Shown: positions 8,813 to 19,113, numbered from the stretch's first letter. The stretch is 64,000 nucleotides of DNA from Marinicella sediminis (GCF_002000055.1 NZ_MVBD01000003.1:1-64000), one strand, 5' to 3'. The notes: generated by a model not told the origin, from the letters alone. Numbers and translations: made by a program.

Positions 8813-9382
8813 TCAGCCGGCAGCAGGCCACAACCAGGCAAAAGTACCAGCCGTTACGGCAGCATAAATCAGGGCATCCAACAGAAACCGTGCTGTGTTT
8901 GACCATGGATGGCCATACCAGATGGAAAAAGGTATCACACCATAACCATATGCCAGAAAACTGACTGCCATCACCAGGCGGAATACACTCATGTAGTCAG
9001 CTCCTGCTGTCAGTACCAAACAAGCCACATAAGCCACCAGCAGCGCACCGATAAAAAAGTGCATGATCTGTTGTAACAGCAACTTACCCATGGGTGGCAT
9101 GCCATTGTCAAATACACTGATCATGGCCACCGGCCCCTGCTTGAATTTGTCTTGCATGGCCTCGCCATTCATGTCTTTCATGTCAGCACAGTGTGGCATG
9201 GTATACAAGCCTGGTTTCGGATTACCGGCACGCAAAGCATCGGACACCTGATCTTCGTTGTCCAACGGTTTGTAGTCGGCATTGTGGTATTTGATGACCA
9301 TGTGAATCAGTGCGCTGGCTATCCAGCAAAACACCCCGGCTAATACAATTGGCAGCCAAAGCTGCAGCAAAGAAACTGTCAT
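8813..9382 (-). CDS. Hypothetical four-helix membrane protein
   Basis: The protein has about 189 residues and no family I recognise with certainty. A hydrophobic helix opens the protein (MTVSLLQLWLPIVLAGVF), followed by a roughly 75-residue soluble loop with GLYTMPHCADM and GPVAMISVFDNGMPPMGK, then three further helices in the C-terminal half. ATG 9382 is preferred over 9403 because CGGGG lies about 10 bases upstream. It stands alone, convergent with the HAD gene. The His-Cys and Met-rich loop could bind metal, but that is speculation. Confidence 0.7.
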   Translation of the reverse strand: MTVSLLQLWLPIVLAGVFCWIASALIHMVIKYHNADYKPLDNEDQVSDALRAGNPKPGLYTMPHCADMKDMNGEAMQDKFKQGPVAMISVFDNGMPPMGKLLLQQIMHFFIGALLVAYVACLVLTAGADYMSVFRLVMAVSFLAYGYGVIPFSIWYGHPWSNTARFLLDALIYAAVTAGTFAWLWPAAG

Positions 9383-9439
9383 GATTGTTACCCCGTTATT
9401 CATTATTGTTTTATTCAGTATATCTATAAACCATTAAGT

Positions 9440-9712
9440 GTGCAAAAAAGTGAGCTCAGATCAGTTCAGTGTCAGCCTATGACAATGAAAATGGAACCGG
9501 TTGAGTGGAAGAGTCATAACAGAGATCCTGACAAGGTTTCTGCATTTATTTCGTTTATTAAGGTGAAGCTTGGTAGAGATGATGAAACGAAGCAAACTGA
9601 GCTTATCCATGACGGGACTTTGATACCAGGAGTCCGGAACTCAAAATTCATCAGAAGGTATCAGGATAAAAGTCAAAAAAATCAAATATTTCAAGGAGAC
9701 TACGATGAATAA
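9440..9712 (+). CDS. Doubtful small ORF upstream of secreted protein
   Basis: This 90-codon frame starts at GTG without a visible ribosome site and overlaps the next gene by 8 bases. Its product is hydrophilic, with many Lys/Arg/Asp residues, and resembles nothing I know. It fills most of the 301-bp gap 9404-9704. It may be a leader-region artefact rather than a gene; the following gene has its own strong AAGGAG site inside this frame. Confidence 0.25.
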   Translation: MQKSELRSVQCQPMTMKMEPVEWKSHNRDPDKVSAFISFIKVKLGRDDETKQTELIHDGTLIPGVRNSKFIRRYQDKSQKNQIFQGDYDE

Positions 9713-10316
9713 AAAATTAACCTTAACGGCAGCGATGATGATGGTAACAGGAGTCGGTTCAGCGGCACTCGACCGGTTTGTGGCCAATTATGTGGACAGA
9801 AACTATTCGAATGGTTGGCCACGTGAGTACAGCGGATTATTGTGGGAACAGGAAGCCTATAAATACATGCATGAATACGCCGCCAAATACATCGTGACCA
9901 GCGGAGGCACCGAATACATCAATTCCGCCAGCCTGCAATACCTGTACTCTGAGCCCACCGGCGTGCCGGGTTCAAATGAATTGACCCACTATTACTCCCA
10001 TTCTGTTTATGGCGGACCCTTCAGTCCACCAACGGCCACAGAAGAGTTGGACAGCAATGGTTTGGATCCCAGGGCGTGTAACTGGGAAGGGTGGACACCC
10101 GGTGTGACAGACGGGGGTTATGCTTTTGGCGGTTCGGTCCATTTTTACGGACCCAGAGATTATATTCTCAATTTCATAGACAATGAATTCAAAGCCAATG
10201 GTGAACCATATAACTTGCATGGCATTGTTGGGGCTTGTAATGTGAAAGGTGACTCCTTTTTAATCCTTGCTGCACCCATCGTGCATGTCACCAAGTTGCA
10301 TAACAGCGGCAAATAA
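9705..10316 (+). CDS. Secreted hypothetical protein
   Basis: The 203-residue precursor has a clear Sec signal peptide (MNKKLTLTAAMMMVTGVGSA, cleavage after about residue 20) and a strong AAGGAG ribosome site just before ATG 9705. The mature part is rich in Tyr, Trp, Gly and Asn and has two Cys (ACNWEG and ACNVKG), a possible disulfide. I recognise no domain. A strong bidirectional terminator follows 17 bases after the stop. It is presumably a periplasmic or extracellular protein of unknown function. Confidence 0.75.
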   Translation: MNKKLTLTAAMMMVTGVGSAALDRFVANYVDRNYSNGWPREYSGLLWEQEAYKYMHEYAAKYIVTSGGTEYINSASLQYLYSEPTGVPGSNELTHYYSHSVYGGPFSPPTATEELDSNGLDPRACNWEGWTPGVTDGGYAFGGSVHFYGPRDYILNFIDNEFKANGEPYNLHGIVGACNVKGDSFLILAAPIVHVTKLHNSGK

Positions 10317-10332
10317 TCATCAAGGAGCCATG

Positions 10333-10360
10333 AAAAAAGGCCGCACAAAGCGGCCTTTTT
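10333..10360. terminator. Bidirectional rho-independent terminator
   Basis: The sequence AAAAAAGGCCGC-acaa-AGCGGCCTTTTT gives a GC-rich stem with A- and T-runs on both sides. It ends the secreted-protein gene on + and the OPT-operon transcript on -. Confidence 0.9.
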
Positions 10361-10378
10361 ACTGCCAGGGCCTTTTGT

Positions 10379-10915
10379 TTAAGCCTTGTTCAAAGCCGTG
10401 TCAAATTCTTCTTTGGCGTGTTCGAATTGAGACAGGGCTTTTTCCACGTACAACATCACTTCATCGACGTAACCATCTGTGGAGGCCGACCAGACGCGGT
10501 TGATGTAGCGTTCGCCGGCGGCGAAGCTGGACATGATGTCGGCGTAATCCTGAATACCAAACAGGTGTTTCATTGACTCCCTGGCTTCGGCGAAATTCAT
10601 CAGATCAGCACGGAACAGTTTGTCAATTTCAAAGCGCATTTCATAAGTGGGCACTTTGTCTTTGCGGCCATTAAGGGCTTCCAGGTTGGTCAGTAAATTA
10701 TCCAGTGATTCGATCAGAACTTTTTTGTTGTTCTGCAGTAAATCGCCATGTTTGGCGGCGGCACTGGATTCTTTTTTATAGATGAATGCGCCAATAAAAC
10801 CGACCAGCATCACCGGAATGAAATAGGTCCAGTTCATTGCCCGCTCGTCCAAAGAGGCCAAAAATGCACCTGCCAGGAAGGACAGGATGACTAAAATAAA
10901 TGCCATGTTTTTCAT
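10379..10915 (-). CDS. Membrane-anchored hypothetical protein, downstream of OPT transporter
   Basis: The 178-residue protein has two N-terminal membrane segments (about 4-21 and 28-45) and then a long, helical, charged cytosolic domain rich in Leu/Glu/Lys, likely coiled-coil. No family is recognised. ATG 10915 has AAGGAG upstream and lies 11 bases after the OPT transporter stop, so the two form an operon that ends at the terminator 10333-10360. A role in assembly or regulation of the transporter is inferred from the position only. Confidence 0.75.
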   Translation of the reverse strand: MKNMAFILVILSFLAGAFLASLDERAMNWTYFIPVMLVGFIGAFIYKKESSAAAKHGDLLQNNKKVLIESLDNLLTNLEALNGRKDKVPTYEMRFEIDKLFRADLMNFAEARESMKHLFGIQDYADIMSSFAAGERYINRVWSASTDGYVDEVMLYVEKALSQFEHAKEEFDTALNKA

Positions 10916-10926
10916 ATGTTTTCTCC

Positions 10927-12669
10927 TTATCCTGCTGTGGCAATGACGTAAACGGCGTTGCCCACGCCAACCAGGGCTTCGCCCACAATCAGTCCGGCAG
11001 CTATTGGAATGCCTTTGGATTCGGACCAGGGCTTGCCTTTGGTGCGGTCAACAATTTCCCGCAACAAAGTACCTATGGCGTAGGTCAGTACGATGTTGAA
11101 TGGCAGGTAGAAACCCAGGCCCACGGTGATACCCAGGCCGGTTTGCAGCAAGGACAACAGTCCGCCGAGCACAGCACCAGCGATGTATTTTTCAGTCGGT
11201 ACGTCACCGCCGGTGATGCCTTGAACCATCGATGCCAGGGCCTGACCTTGTGGTGCAGGAAACTCATCACCACCTAACCCGAAGGCTTTGTCCAGGGTGA
11301 AGATCAGGATGATGACCACGATGGGTCCCAGCCAGGCGCCAAAGAATTGGCCCAGCTGTTGTTTTCTGGGGGTGGCACCCACCAAATAACCGGTTTTCAT
11401 ATCCAGCATCAGATCGGTGGCCTGGCTCATCGCCACACAAGTAGCAGCACCCACCGTAACAGCAGCCACGATGGCTGAGCCAGTGCTCATACCGCCAAAG
11501 GTTTGGGTGATCATAATCAACAGGGTGACGGCAATCAGTGTCATGCCAGACAAAGGTGACCAGTTGGTCCGGCCAATGGCTTCTGACAAAATGATGCCGG
11601 CCATCCAGATCCATAAAGTGCCCAAAACGGCCATCATCAGACCGCGAACGATGCCCACTTCCTGAGTCGAGGTCACGGCCATCACACACAACAGTACGGC
11701 TGCGCCGGCCACTGCGAAATACAACAGTTTAATGGGTAATTCATCTTTACTCATGGCCGCTTCACTCTTGGCCGATGATTGCATGGATTTAACCGCTGAT
11801 TTAATCAGTGGTAATGCAAACAGGACGCCAACAATGGCACCACCGATCAACATACCAATACCAGTTGGGCGGAACAACATCAGGCGCAGTTGGTTAGGGT
11901 CAGTGACGGCTTGTCCGGCCTCATTGACTGGGAACATGCCAGTAATGTCCAGTAATGGCGCAATGATCCAGTAGCAAACAAAACCCCCAATGATGAAGGC
12001 CAACCCGCCCCGTCCGGCGATGAATGCCACACCAATGGTCATCAATGACAAATACCAGGTTCCATTGAGGTATTCTGGCAAACCGAGTTGATGAAACAGC
12101 CTCCAGTCATGTACATCGTAATAGATGGTGATCAGGTGGACCAATCCAGAGACCAGCATGGCGCCCAGTAACAACATGGCTTTGTTGATGCCAGCACCTG
12201 GTGATTTCAGAATCGAGGCCACAGCCACCCCACCAGGGTAGGTAAGCCGTTCGTAATCGATCATCTGTTTACGCAATGGAATGATGAAAGCGATGCCCAG
12301 AAACGCACCGGCTATTGCTCCAAAAGTCAGTACATAAGGATTGAACTCAGTGGCATAACCCAGAATGAAGATCGCGGGTACCGAAAACATCATGCCCGAT
12401 GACGCACCATTGACCGCTGAGGCCACGGTTTGGGCCACGTTGTTTTCAATGATTGAACGGCGGCGCATGATGCCCCGCAGGATACCAAAGCCGAGGATGG
12501 CGGCGAGTTCAGAGCCTTCAATGGAAAAGCCCAGCTTCAATGAAGCATAACCAATGGAGACGGCCAGGATGACCCCCAGAAAATAACCCACAATCACCGC
12601 GTGCGGCGTCAGTTCCGGATACGCGCCACGCGTGATTGGGCCTGTTGCAGTGACCTGCTGATCAGACAT
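10927..12669 (-). CDS. OPT family oligopeptide transporter
   Basis: This is a 580-residue polytopic inner-membrane protein of the oligopeptide transporter (OPT) family, which imports small peptides or metal-chelate peptides by proton coupling. Typical features are the opening GAYPELTPHAVIVGYFLGV, the GASSGMMFSVPAIFILG segment, TYPGGVAVASILKS and the closing GLIVGEALVGVGNAV. About 15 hydrophobic segments are visible. GGAG precedes ATG 12669. The upstream 215 bp hold several short inverted repeats but no gene. The substrate is not predictable. Confidence 0.9.
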   Translation of the reverse strand: MSDQQVTATGPITRGAYPELTPHAVIVGYFLGVILAVSIGYASLKLGFSIEGSELAAILGFGILRGIMRRRSIIENNVAQTVASAVNGASSGMMFSVPAIFILGYATEFNPYVLTFGAIAGAFLGIAFIIPLRKQMIDYERLTYPGGVAVASILKSPGAGINKAMLLLGAMLVSGLVHLITIYYDVHDWRLFHQLGLPEYLNGTWYLSLMTIGVAFIAGRGGLAFIIGGFVCYWIIAPLLDITGMFPVNEAGQAVTDPNQLRLMLFRPTGIGMLIGGAIVGVLFALPLIKSAVKSMQSSAKSEAAMSKDELPIKLLYFAVAGAAVLLCVMAVTSTQEVGIVRGLMMAVLGTLWIWMAGIILSEAIGRTNWSPLSGMTLIAVTLLIMITQTFGGMSTGSAIVAAVTVGAATCVAMSQATDLMLDMKTGYLVGATPRKQQLGQFFGAWLGPIVVIILIFTLDKAFGLGGDEFPAPQGQALASMVQGITGGDVPTEKYIAGAVLGGLLSLLQTGLGITVGLGFYLPFNIVLTYAIGTLLREIVDRTKGKPWSESKGIPIAAGLIVGEALVGVGNAVYVIATAG

Positions 12670-12884
12670 AAATAGCTCCCGTAGAATTGTTGTTATCAGG
12701 CCGCTGAGGCCTGGTTGGCAAAAAATTATAGCACAGCTGAAGTACCTTGCTTCCCTTCTTACCAGCTGTGCTGGTAAACCGGCTTCGCGAAGTCGTTTAT
12801 TGAGTCGGGACGGGGTCCCGACATGAATGGGACTTTGCTTGCTCTCATCTGTGTGATGAAGGCAGGCTTCATTCCTTGTGGTGT

Positions 12885-15800
12885 TTATTGTGTCAGCTCA
12901 GGTTCCCAGGTGGTTTGATTGATTGGATTCGGGTCATCAAATCCATGGCGGTAAATCAGATCATCTCCGAAGGCGCAACTGATGAAGATGTTGTCCACGT
13001 CATCGCCAGCCAGGGTGCCGGTGTCATTGAACAGCTCACAGTCTTGCAGCGGGTCATCCGGCTGGATCATGATGGTGACGGCAAAGTCTGCCTCATCTTC
13101 CAGTGGTGTGCCAAAGACAAAGGGCCCTTCAGACATGACCAACAGCTGGTCGGTTCCGTTGTTTTGTACCACCAGATTATTGTCAGCAATTAACCCGGCC
13201 ACAAAGCCTCCAATGAAAAACCGGTCAACCTCACAATTCACCTGAATATCATTGGCCGGGCCGCCAGAGATAATGCCACTGGCGTTGTTGATCAGACAGC
13301 TTTGACTGGGCGTGTCAGGAGTGGTGTGGACCGAAGTGGTGTAGCCACTCAGATCCTCCAGCGGGTTGCTGAAATGAAACACACCATTGCCATCAACCAC
13401 CAGGTATTGCTCACCATCATTGAGCGATAACGTGAGCGAATTGCCAGCTTCCAGGCCTGTGACCTGACCGCCAACTGTATAAGACTCGGTCACGCAATTG
13501 ATCAGCACATCACTGACCGGCGCTCCGGCCAACTGTCCTGACTCCTGGGTGACTTCACAGGATTGATTCGGGTTGTCCGGGTTGGTCAGTACTGAGACGG
13601 CATATGTGGATTCATCATCCAGCGGGGTTGGGAAAGTGAACCCGCCATTGTCGGAAACGATTAAATCGTCGGCCAGGTTGTTTTGTAACACCACGGTATT
13701 GCCGGCAGCCAGTCCTGTGGCAGTGCCGCTCACGGTGTATTGCATGGTCACACACTGAACCTGAATCACCACATCCGCGCCATTCAGGGTGCCGCTGGCA
13801 GCAGAGATGAAACTGCACAACTGGTTGGGGGTGGTGGGTTGGGTTGTGATCATGACATCATAATCACTGCCGTCATGCAAAGTCGACAGGGTTTGGGTAT
13901 TGTTTTCCAAAATGGTCAATGTATCATCATCGTTGTTGAGTGAGATCGAATTGCCGGTAGCCAATCCGGTAACGCTAACAATGACTTCATAATCTGTAAG
14001 CAGGTCAAAGATATAAGCTGAACCTGAATCGGTTCCGTGGTCATCGTCCCAAACAGCTCCCACCAGAGCAAGGTCTCCTGAGAGGCTCACGGCGTTGCCA
14101 AAGTTGTCAAAGGTTGAATTGTCAACAGGAATGAGTTTTTCTTCCTGGCTCCAGTTGGCACCATTGAACCTGAATGTGTAAGCCGCTCCTGAATATGCGC
14201 CATTGTCGCTGTCGCTTGGAGCTCCCACGAGGGCCAGGTTTGACGATAAACTAAGAGCAGTACCAAAACGATCTCTTGAAGCGGTGTCCAAACCTTGCAA
14301 CTTGCTTGTTTCAGTCCAAGTCGTGCCATCATGGTCAAAAATGAACGCTGCTCCTGCCCCAAATCCACGATCATCATCACCAGTTGCACCAATGAGGAGT
14401 CTGTTTTGATAAAGACTGAGTGAACTGCCGAAAAATTGATTTGCTTGGCCATCACTTGAGGTGAGTTTTTGTTTGATGGTCCAGGATTGGTTGTCCAACT
14501 GATACTCATAGACAGCACCAGCGTTTGAGTTTGTTGAATCATCTCCAGGAGCTCCGATGATGAGGCGTTGGCCGTCTAAGTCCAGGGCTTTGCCAAAGTT
14601 TTGGTATGCCCCTCCATCGGTAGCTGTCAATTTGTCTGTTTCAGACCAACTCGTTCCATCATAATCAAAGACATAAACAGATCCCGATGCAAACCCATTG
14701 TCATCATCAAAATAAGCTCCGATCATTGCCCGGTCATGGTGCACACTCAAAGCATTGCCAAACTTGTCATCAAAGGCGCCATCGCTGGCCTCAAGCATTT
14801 GAGTTTCAGTCCAACTGGAACCATCAAATTCGAACACAAAAACAGCCCCCTTTCTGAGACCTTGAACATTTTTATTGTCTGCCCCAACCATCGCTGTGTT
14901 GCCATAGAGGCTGACAGCACCACCAAAACCATCTTGTTCAGAATGATCACTGGTCAATAATTTATGGGTGTTGATCCATTCGTTGCCATTGAAGTCAAAA
15001 ATATAGGCAGAACCTGAATTCCGGCCACCATTGTCGTCGGCAGGAGCACCCACCAGTGCACGTTGACCAAATATACTGACTGATGTACCAAACACATCTC
15101 TGGCAGCACCGTCACCAGCCAACAGTTGTGAGGTTTCTGCCCATTCAGTACCGTTGTGTTCAAACACCAAAGCCCCACCAGAACTGACACCTGCTTCATG
15201 GTATTGGAATGCGCCGATCAGAATTCTGTCAGCAGACAGGCTGACAGAATGTCCGAAACGATCATGGACGTTGCTGTCAAGACTCCTGAAATGATCGGTT
15301 TCTTGCCAGTCAGATCCATCAAACTCAAACAGATATGCCGAACCGGCATTGTGATCCAGATGTGCGCCAACCAGCAGCGTGTTGCCTGTGATGCTTACAG
15401 AAGAACCGAAATGGTCACCCTGGTAGGCATCACTGGCCTGTAATTTTTGAGTTTCCGCCCAGTTGCTGCCATCAAAATTAAACACATAGGCAGCACCGGA
15501 ATCTTCACCGAGTTCGTTGTGACCCGGAGCACTGATCAAGGCTGAGTGACCAGACAAGCTCAAAGCATGCCCAAATTGATTATTGATTTGTCCGTCACCC
15601 GGGGTTAGTTTCTGTGATTCGGTCCAGACACCACCGACCTTGTCAAACACATAGGCTGAACCAAAACCAGACACAAGGTGCCCAAAATGTGTGGCACCAA
15701 TTAATGCCCGATCTCCTTCGATGGTCACTGATTTGCCGAAATAATCAACCGCTGCCCCATCACTGGCTGTCAGTTTTTGTGATTCAACCCAACTGCTTCC

Positions 15801-16403
15801 ATTGAACCCGAACACATAGGCTGAGCCTGAGCCATTTCCATTGTCATCATCATTGTATGCACCAATCAGTGCAGTACTTCCGTGCAAAGCCACGGAATAA
15901 CCAAATGAATCTGACTGCTCGCCATCACTTGCGGTTAATTTCTGTACCAATAACCACTCACTGCCATCAAATTCATAAACAGAAGCCGAACCAGAAGCAA
16001 CCCCACTCACGTTGTCACCATATGATCCAATCAAGGCGCGATGGCCTGATAAACTCACCGATGAACCAAAGCGCTCATTTTCAACACCGTTTTCGGGAAT
16101 AAGCTGTGCCTCTTGTGACCAGTTTTGTCCATCAAACCGCATGATAACTGCCGCACCACTGGCTGCCATTTCCGGAGCCCCAATCAAGGCAAGGTCACCA
16201 TCCAGTGATACTGAATAACCAAACTCAAGAGCTTGCCCACCAAAACCTGCTGGTGTTGGTAACAGCTTGGCTTCCTGAACTGCTGATTTGAGGGATTGCC
16301 ATTTTTGGTCGCTGACCACAGGCGGGCGCAGCTCATCCAGGCTGGCAACTGCATCATGGTGAATGTTTAAAAATGTGATGGTCAGGTAAATGAAACACTT
16401 CAT
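12885..16403 (-). CDS. Large secreted FG-GAP repeat protein with C-terminal Cys-pair repeats
   Basis: The 1172-residue protein has a short signal peptide ending near DAVA-SLDE. I count 14 FG-GAP (integrin-alpha-like) repeats of about 52 residues, each with the core FG-x-SVSL-x-G-x-x-ALIGAP and a following FDG-x-x-W-x-E-x-x-KL strand. Fourteen repeats equal two seven-bladed beta-propellers. Acidic loops such as YNDDDNGNGSG resemble Ca-binding sites. After about residue 800 come four repeats of about 80 residues (VTGLAAGNS...NPDNPNQSC...INC), each with one Cys pair. The C-terminus has DDLIYRHGFDDP, a motif shared with the protein at 35454. It is likely a surface or extracellular adhesin. Confidence 0.88.
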   Translation of the reverse strand: MKCFIYLTITFLNIHHDAVASLDELRPPVVSDQKWQSLKSAVQEAKLLPTPAGFGGQALEFGYSVSLDGDLALIGAPEMAASGAAVIMRFDGQNWSQEAQLIPENGVENERFGSSVSLSGHRALIGSYGDNVSGVASGSASVYEFDGSEWLLVQKLTASDGEQSDSFGYSVALHGSTALIGAYNDDDNGNGSGSAYVFGFNGSSWVESQKLTASDGAAVDYFGKSVTIEGDRALIGATHFGHLVSGFGSAYVFDKVGGVWTESQKLTPGDGQINNQFGHALSLSGHSALISAPGHNELGEDSGAAYVFNFDGSNWAETQKLQASDAYQGDHFGSSVSITGNTLLVGAHLDHNAGSAYLFEFDGSDWQETDHFRSLDSNVHDRFGHSVSLSADRILIGAFQYHEAGVSSGGALVFEHNGTEWAETSQLLAGDGAARDVFGTSVSIFGQRALVGAPADDNGGRNSGSAYIFDFNGNEWINTHKLLTSDHSEQDGFGGAVSLYGNTAMVGADNKNVQGLRKGAVFVFEFDGSSWTETQMLEASDGAFDDKFGNALSVHHDRAMIGAYFDDDNGFASGSVYVFDYDGTSWSETDKLTATDGGAYQNFGKALDLDGQRLIIGAPGDDSTNSNAGAVYEYQLDNQSWTIKQKLTSSDGQANQFFGSSLSLYQNRLLIGATGDDDRGFGAGAAFIFDHDGTTWTETSKLQGLDTASRDRFGTALSLSSNLALVGAPSDSDNGAYSGAAYTFRFNGANWSQEEKLIPVDNSTFDNFGNAVSLSGDLALVGAVWDDDHGTDSGSAYIFDLLTDYEVIVSVTGLATGNSISLNNDDDTLTILENNTQTLSTLHDGSDYDVMITTQPTTPNQLCSFISAASGTLNGADVVIQVQCVTMQYTVSGTATGLAAGNTVVLQNNLADDLIVSDNGGFTFPTPLDDESTYAVSVLTNPDNPNQSCEVTQESGQLAGAPVSDVLINCVTESYTVGGQVTGLEAGNSLTLSLNDGEQYLVVDGNGVFHFSNPLEDLSGYTTSVHTTPDTPSQSCLINNASGIISGGPANDIQVNCEVDRFFIGGFVAGLIADNNLVVQNNGTDQLLVMSEGPFVFGTPLEDEADFAVTIMIQPDDPLQDCELFNDTGTLAGDDVDNIFISCAFGDDLIYRHGFDDPNPINQTTWEPELTQ

Positions 16404-16574
16404 GTGATAAAACTCCTTGTTTTAGAAACTCTGTCCATTATACCTCATGATTGACCACTGATTTGTATTTCAATACCGGTATGTAAGAGCCATGCGGCAG
16501 AACGAACTGGTGAACCGGGACGGCAACCACTGACTGGTCAGTCTGGTTCAACCATTGGTTCAGAACCACATGTT

Positions 16575-16600
16575 GGCCAGTCTATGGGAGAAGACTGGCC
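16575..16600 (-). other. Stem-loop after zinc-ribbon gene
   Basis: A perfect 9-bp inverted repeat (GGCCAGTCT with AGACTGGCC) with an 8-nt loop lies 9 bases beyond the zinc-ribbon gene stop. It is a likely terminator stem, although no U-run follows. Confidence 0.4.
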
Positions 16601-16608
16601 CGGTTCAG

Positions 16609-16803
16609 TCATTTCTGATAAACCACATAGAGTCCATGTTCTTGGTCACTGGTCATCACGTCGTTATAGACTTCATCAATGTCCAGTTCGGCTTTGCAGT
16701 GAGCGCACACCAGGGTGTGTGCGTTCTCCAGCCATTTCAGGGTCTTCTTGGATTTGTGATCACAATCTGCACATTGCAGGGTGATTTTGTCATGCTTGTT
16801 CAT
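16609..16803 (-). CDS. Small zinc-ribbon protein
   Basis: The protein has about 64 residues with two CxxC knuckles, CADC near the start and CAHC about 30 residues later, spaced as in a zinc-ribbon. The rest is short and acidic. Starts at ATG 16803 or GTG 16815 are both possible; neither has a strong ribosome site. It stands alone, immediately downstream of one copy of the dispersed element at 16824-16957. A nucleic-acid-binding or accessory role is typical of such ribbons but unproven here. Confidence 0.65.
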   Translation of the reverse strand: MNKHDKITLQCADCDHKSKKTLKWLENAHTLVCAHCKAELDIDEVYNDVMTSDQEHGLYVVYQK

Positions 16804-16823
16804 GCTTGGTTCCACTCATATTA

Positions 16824-16957
16824 GGTATGATTTTGGGACTTCATTCAGTTTTGCTTGGACAAAAGTGAAAGCGGCCACGTTGCTCATAATGTTAATGACT
16901 CTCTGATACGTCTTATACGAACCAACCGAGTCGGCGGGTCGGGCTGATCATCAGCGC
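16824..16957 (-). repeat. Dispersed intergenic element, copy A
   Basis: Read on the minus strand, this has a left block ATCAGCCCGACCCGCCGACT...GGTTGGTTC and a right block CGTGGCCGCTTTCAC...CTGAATGAAGTCCCAA. Both blocks match the + strand copy at 57133-57390 at most positions. The middle is about 120 bp shorter and unrelated. The right end lies about 20 bases upstream of the zinc-ribbon start. Confidence 0.6.
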
Positions 16958-17044
16958 TCCGCGGTTGAGGATTAATCTGTTGCTGTGCATGGGACAGTTG
17001 CAGACCGTTCTTGTGGGCCATTTTATTGGAAGGTCTTATTTATT

Positions 17045-18253
17045 TTACGAAGCGGGCTTGTCGCTGTGCAACTGTTTTTCGCCGCTCAGCCACAATACTT
17101 TGGGCTTGTCGTAAAGATTGAACTCTGTGGCTGAGGCCAGGGTGTATGCACCGACCTGCGAGGCTACCAGCAAATCTCCGATCTCCAGTTCCGGCAGCAC
17201 GATGTCTTCATCAATCACATCAATGCTGTCACAGGTGGGGCCGGCCAGCACGCTGGGCTTCAGTCCCTGGGTCAGATCATGTTCCCGCAAGGTAGTGATT
17301 GGATAGCGGGCATGATCAAATAACTGCCCACTGAGCGCTCCATATACACCGTCATCCAGGTAGTACCAGGTGCGCGCACCTCGTTGGGCTTTGCCTACCA
17401 CCGATAACAATTGGATGGCACTTGGGCCAGCGATGTAACGCCCTGGTTCTGCCAAAATCTGAATATGGGTATCAACAGATTGCAGGGCGTCGTTGATGGG
17501 TGCACAGAAATCCTGGATGGACGGACAGGGGCCAAGGTATTCAATGGGAAAACCACCTCCAATATCGAGGATTTGCCAATTCACATATGGCATGGTCTTG
17601 AATACATCCAAACATTGTTCGATGGCGTTGACATGGGCGTAGGGTGATGGAACCTGAGAGCCCACATGGAATGACAGGCCGGCAATTTCGATGCCTGAAT
17701 GGAGGGCTTGTTCCACCAGTGCGGGTACTTTGGTGAGTTCACAGCCAAATTTACGTGACAAATCAACCACCGCATCCTGATTGCGAAAATTAACCCGTAT
17801 CAGCAAGGAAACCTGATCCTTGTAGGGCAGGAATTTATCCAGTTCATGGCTGTTGTCAATCACAAAAAACCGACAACCAAAAGCGATGGCTTCTTTAATT
17901 TCCTGGTCTTTTTTGATCGGATGTGTATGAATGGCGTCTTGTGCGCTGATGCCCAGTTGTTGCAACAGTCTGATTTCTCCGCTGGTGGCTAAATCAAAAC
18001 CGCATCCCAATGAGTTCAGGTGCTCGATCACTTCAGGTTGAGGCAGTGCTTTGATGGCATAACGCATGTTAACCCCCGGTAAGGCGGCGGTTAATTGCAG
18101 ATACTGTGCTGAAATGATGTCCTGATCAATGACCACAGTTGGAGTACCATGTTGCAAAGCCAGTTCTGCCAGTTTTCGGCGGGAATAATTGCCCAGCTGA
18201 TCAGGGTATACCTGCTCAGCAAAATGGGCTTTCAGGGCGTGTATTTTTTTCAT
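17045..18253 (-). CDS. Ornithine decarboxylase-type PLP enzyme (fold III)
   Basis: This is a 402-residue, alanine-racemase-fold decarboxylase that converts ornithine to putrescine. The PLP lysine is K68 in RYAIKAL; HVGSQ (196-200), GGGFP (232-236) and EPGR (269-272) hold the cofactor phosphate. LDDGVYG and [10 protein letters not shown] (C341-D342) match the eukaryote-like ornithine decarboxylase active site rather than diaminopimelate decarboxylase. It overlaps speE by 4 bases and is last in the speD-speE-ODC operon. A dual lysine/ornithine decarboxylase is the main alternative. Confidence 0.88.
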   Translation of the reverse strand: MKKIHALKAHFAEQVYPDQLGNYSRRKLAELALQHGTPTVVIDQDIISAQYLQLTAALPGVNMRYAIKALPQPEVIEHLNSLGCGFDLATSGEIRLLQQLGISAQDAIHTHPIKKDQEIKEAIAFGCRFFVIDNSHELDKFLPYKDQVSLLIRVNFRNQDAVVDLSRKFGCELTKVPALVEQALHSGIEIAGLSFHVGSQVPSPYAHVNAIEQCLDVFKTMPYVNWQILDIGGGFPIEYLGPCPSIQDFCAPINDALQSVDTHIQILAEPGRYIAGPSAIQLLSVVGKAQRGARTWYYLDDGVYGALSGQLFDHARYPITTLREHDLTQGLKPSVLAGPTCDSIDVIDEDIVLPELEIGDLLVASQVGAYTLASATEFNLYDKPKVLWLSGEKQLHSDKPAS

Positions 18254-19113
18254 CGTTCACTCACCGCTTCAATGGCGTCAATGACATAAGCAGGTAAAGC
18301 AAAACTTGCCTGATGTACGGCGGGACGATAATAATTGGTTTTGATACCACGATCCAACTGACGCTGCAGCAGATCATCAGTGCTGGTAGATTGTAATTCA
18401 GGGTTCTGGGTTGCCCAGGCGAACGTCATGATGCCACCCACATATGTGGGTACAGCAGCAGCGTAGAATGTCACTTCCTTGAAGCAGGGCGTTAAACGTT
18501 GGTGACTGGTAGTGACTTCATCCATTTGCATAAAGCTCACGCCATTTTGTGCCACGAACACACCATTTTTATCCAGACATTGGGCAATGCCCTGATAGAA
18601 GCGTGAGGTGAACAGTGATTCACCGGGGCCAATGGGGTCTGTGGAATCTGAAATGATCACGTCAAAACGCTCTTCGCATTGGTCAACAAAGTTGACACCG
18701 TCATCAATCACCACCTTGACCCGGGGGTCTTCAAAGGCACCAGATGAATGATTGGGCAGGTATTTGACACACATATCAATCACCGCCTGATCGATTTCTA
18801 CTTGAGTCACTGATTCGACGGTGGGGTGTTTCAGAACTTCTCTGAGGATACCGCCATCGCCACCACCAATGATGAGTACGTTCTTCGGTTCCGGGTGTGA
18901 CAGCATGGGCACATGGGTCATCATTTCATGGTAAATGAATTCATCTTTTTCTGTGGTTTGGACCACGCCATCAAGCATCATGACGGTGCCCCAACGCTGG
19001 TTGTTGAAAATCACCAGGTGTTGATGATCGGTTTGATGCTCAAACAACACTTCATCCATTCCGAATGACTGTCCCCAACCAGGGTAGAGACTTTCCTGAA
19101 TCTGTTTTTTCAT
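18250..19113 (-). CDS. speE: Spermidine synthase
   Basis: This is a 287-residue polyamine aminopropyltransferase that joins decarboxylated S-adenosylmethionine and putrescine to give spermidine. It begins with [19 protein letters not shown] and [12 protein letters not shown], the substrate-gate region. The nucleotide-binding loop is [11 protein letters not shown] (83-93), and the catalytic region is [14 protein letters not shown]. Its length is normal. It starts inside the speD stop (ATGA) and its own stop overlaps the decarboxylase start, so the three are translated as a tight unit. Confidence 0.95.
   Translation of the reverse strand: MKKQIQESLYPGWGQSFGMDEVLFEHQTDHQHLVIFNNQRWGTVMMLDGVVQTTEKDEFIYHEMMTHVPMLSHPEPKNVLIIGGGDGGILREVLKHPTVESVTQVEIDQAVIDMCVKYLPNHSSGAFEDPRVKVVIDDGVNFVDQCEERFDVIISDSTDPIGPGESLFTSRFYQGIAQCLDKNGVFVAQNGVSFMQMDEVTTSHQRLTPCFKEVTFYAAAVPTYVGGIMTFAWATQNPELQSTSTDDLLQRQLDRGIKTNYYRPAVHQASFALPAYVIDAIEAVSER

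Noticed and set aside
13573-16218. Several + strand ORFs across the FG-GAP gene
   Set aside because: They are low-complexity mirror frames of a repetitive coding sequence.
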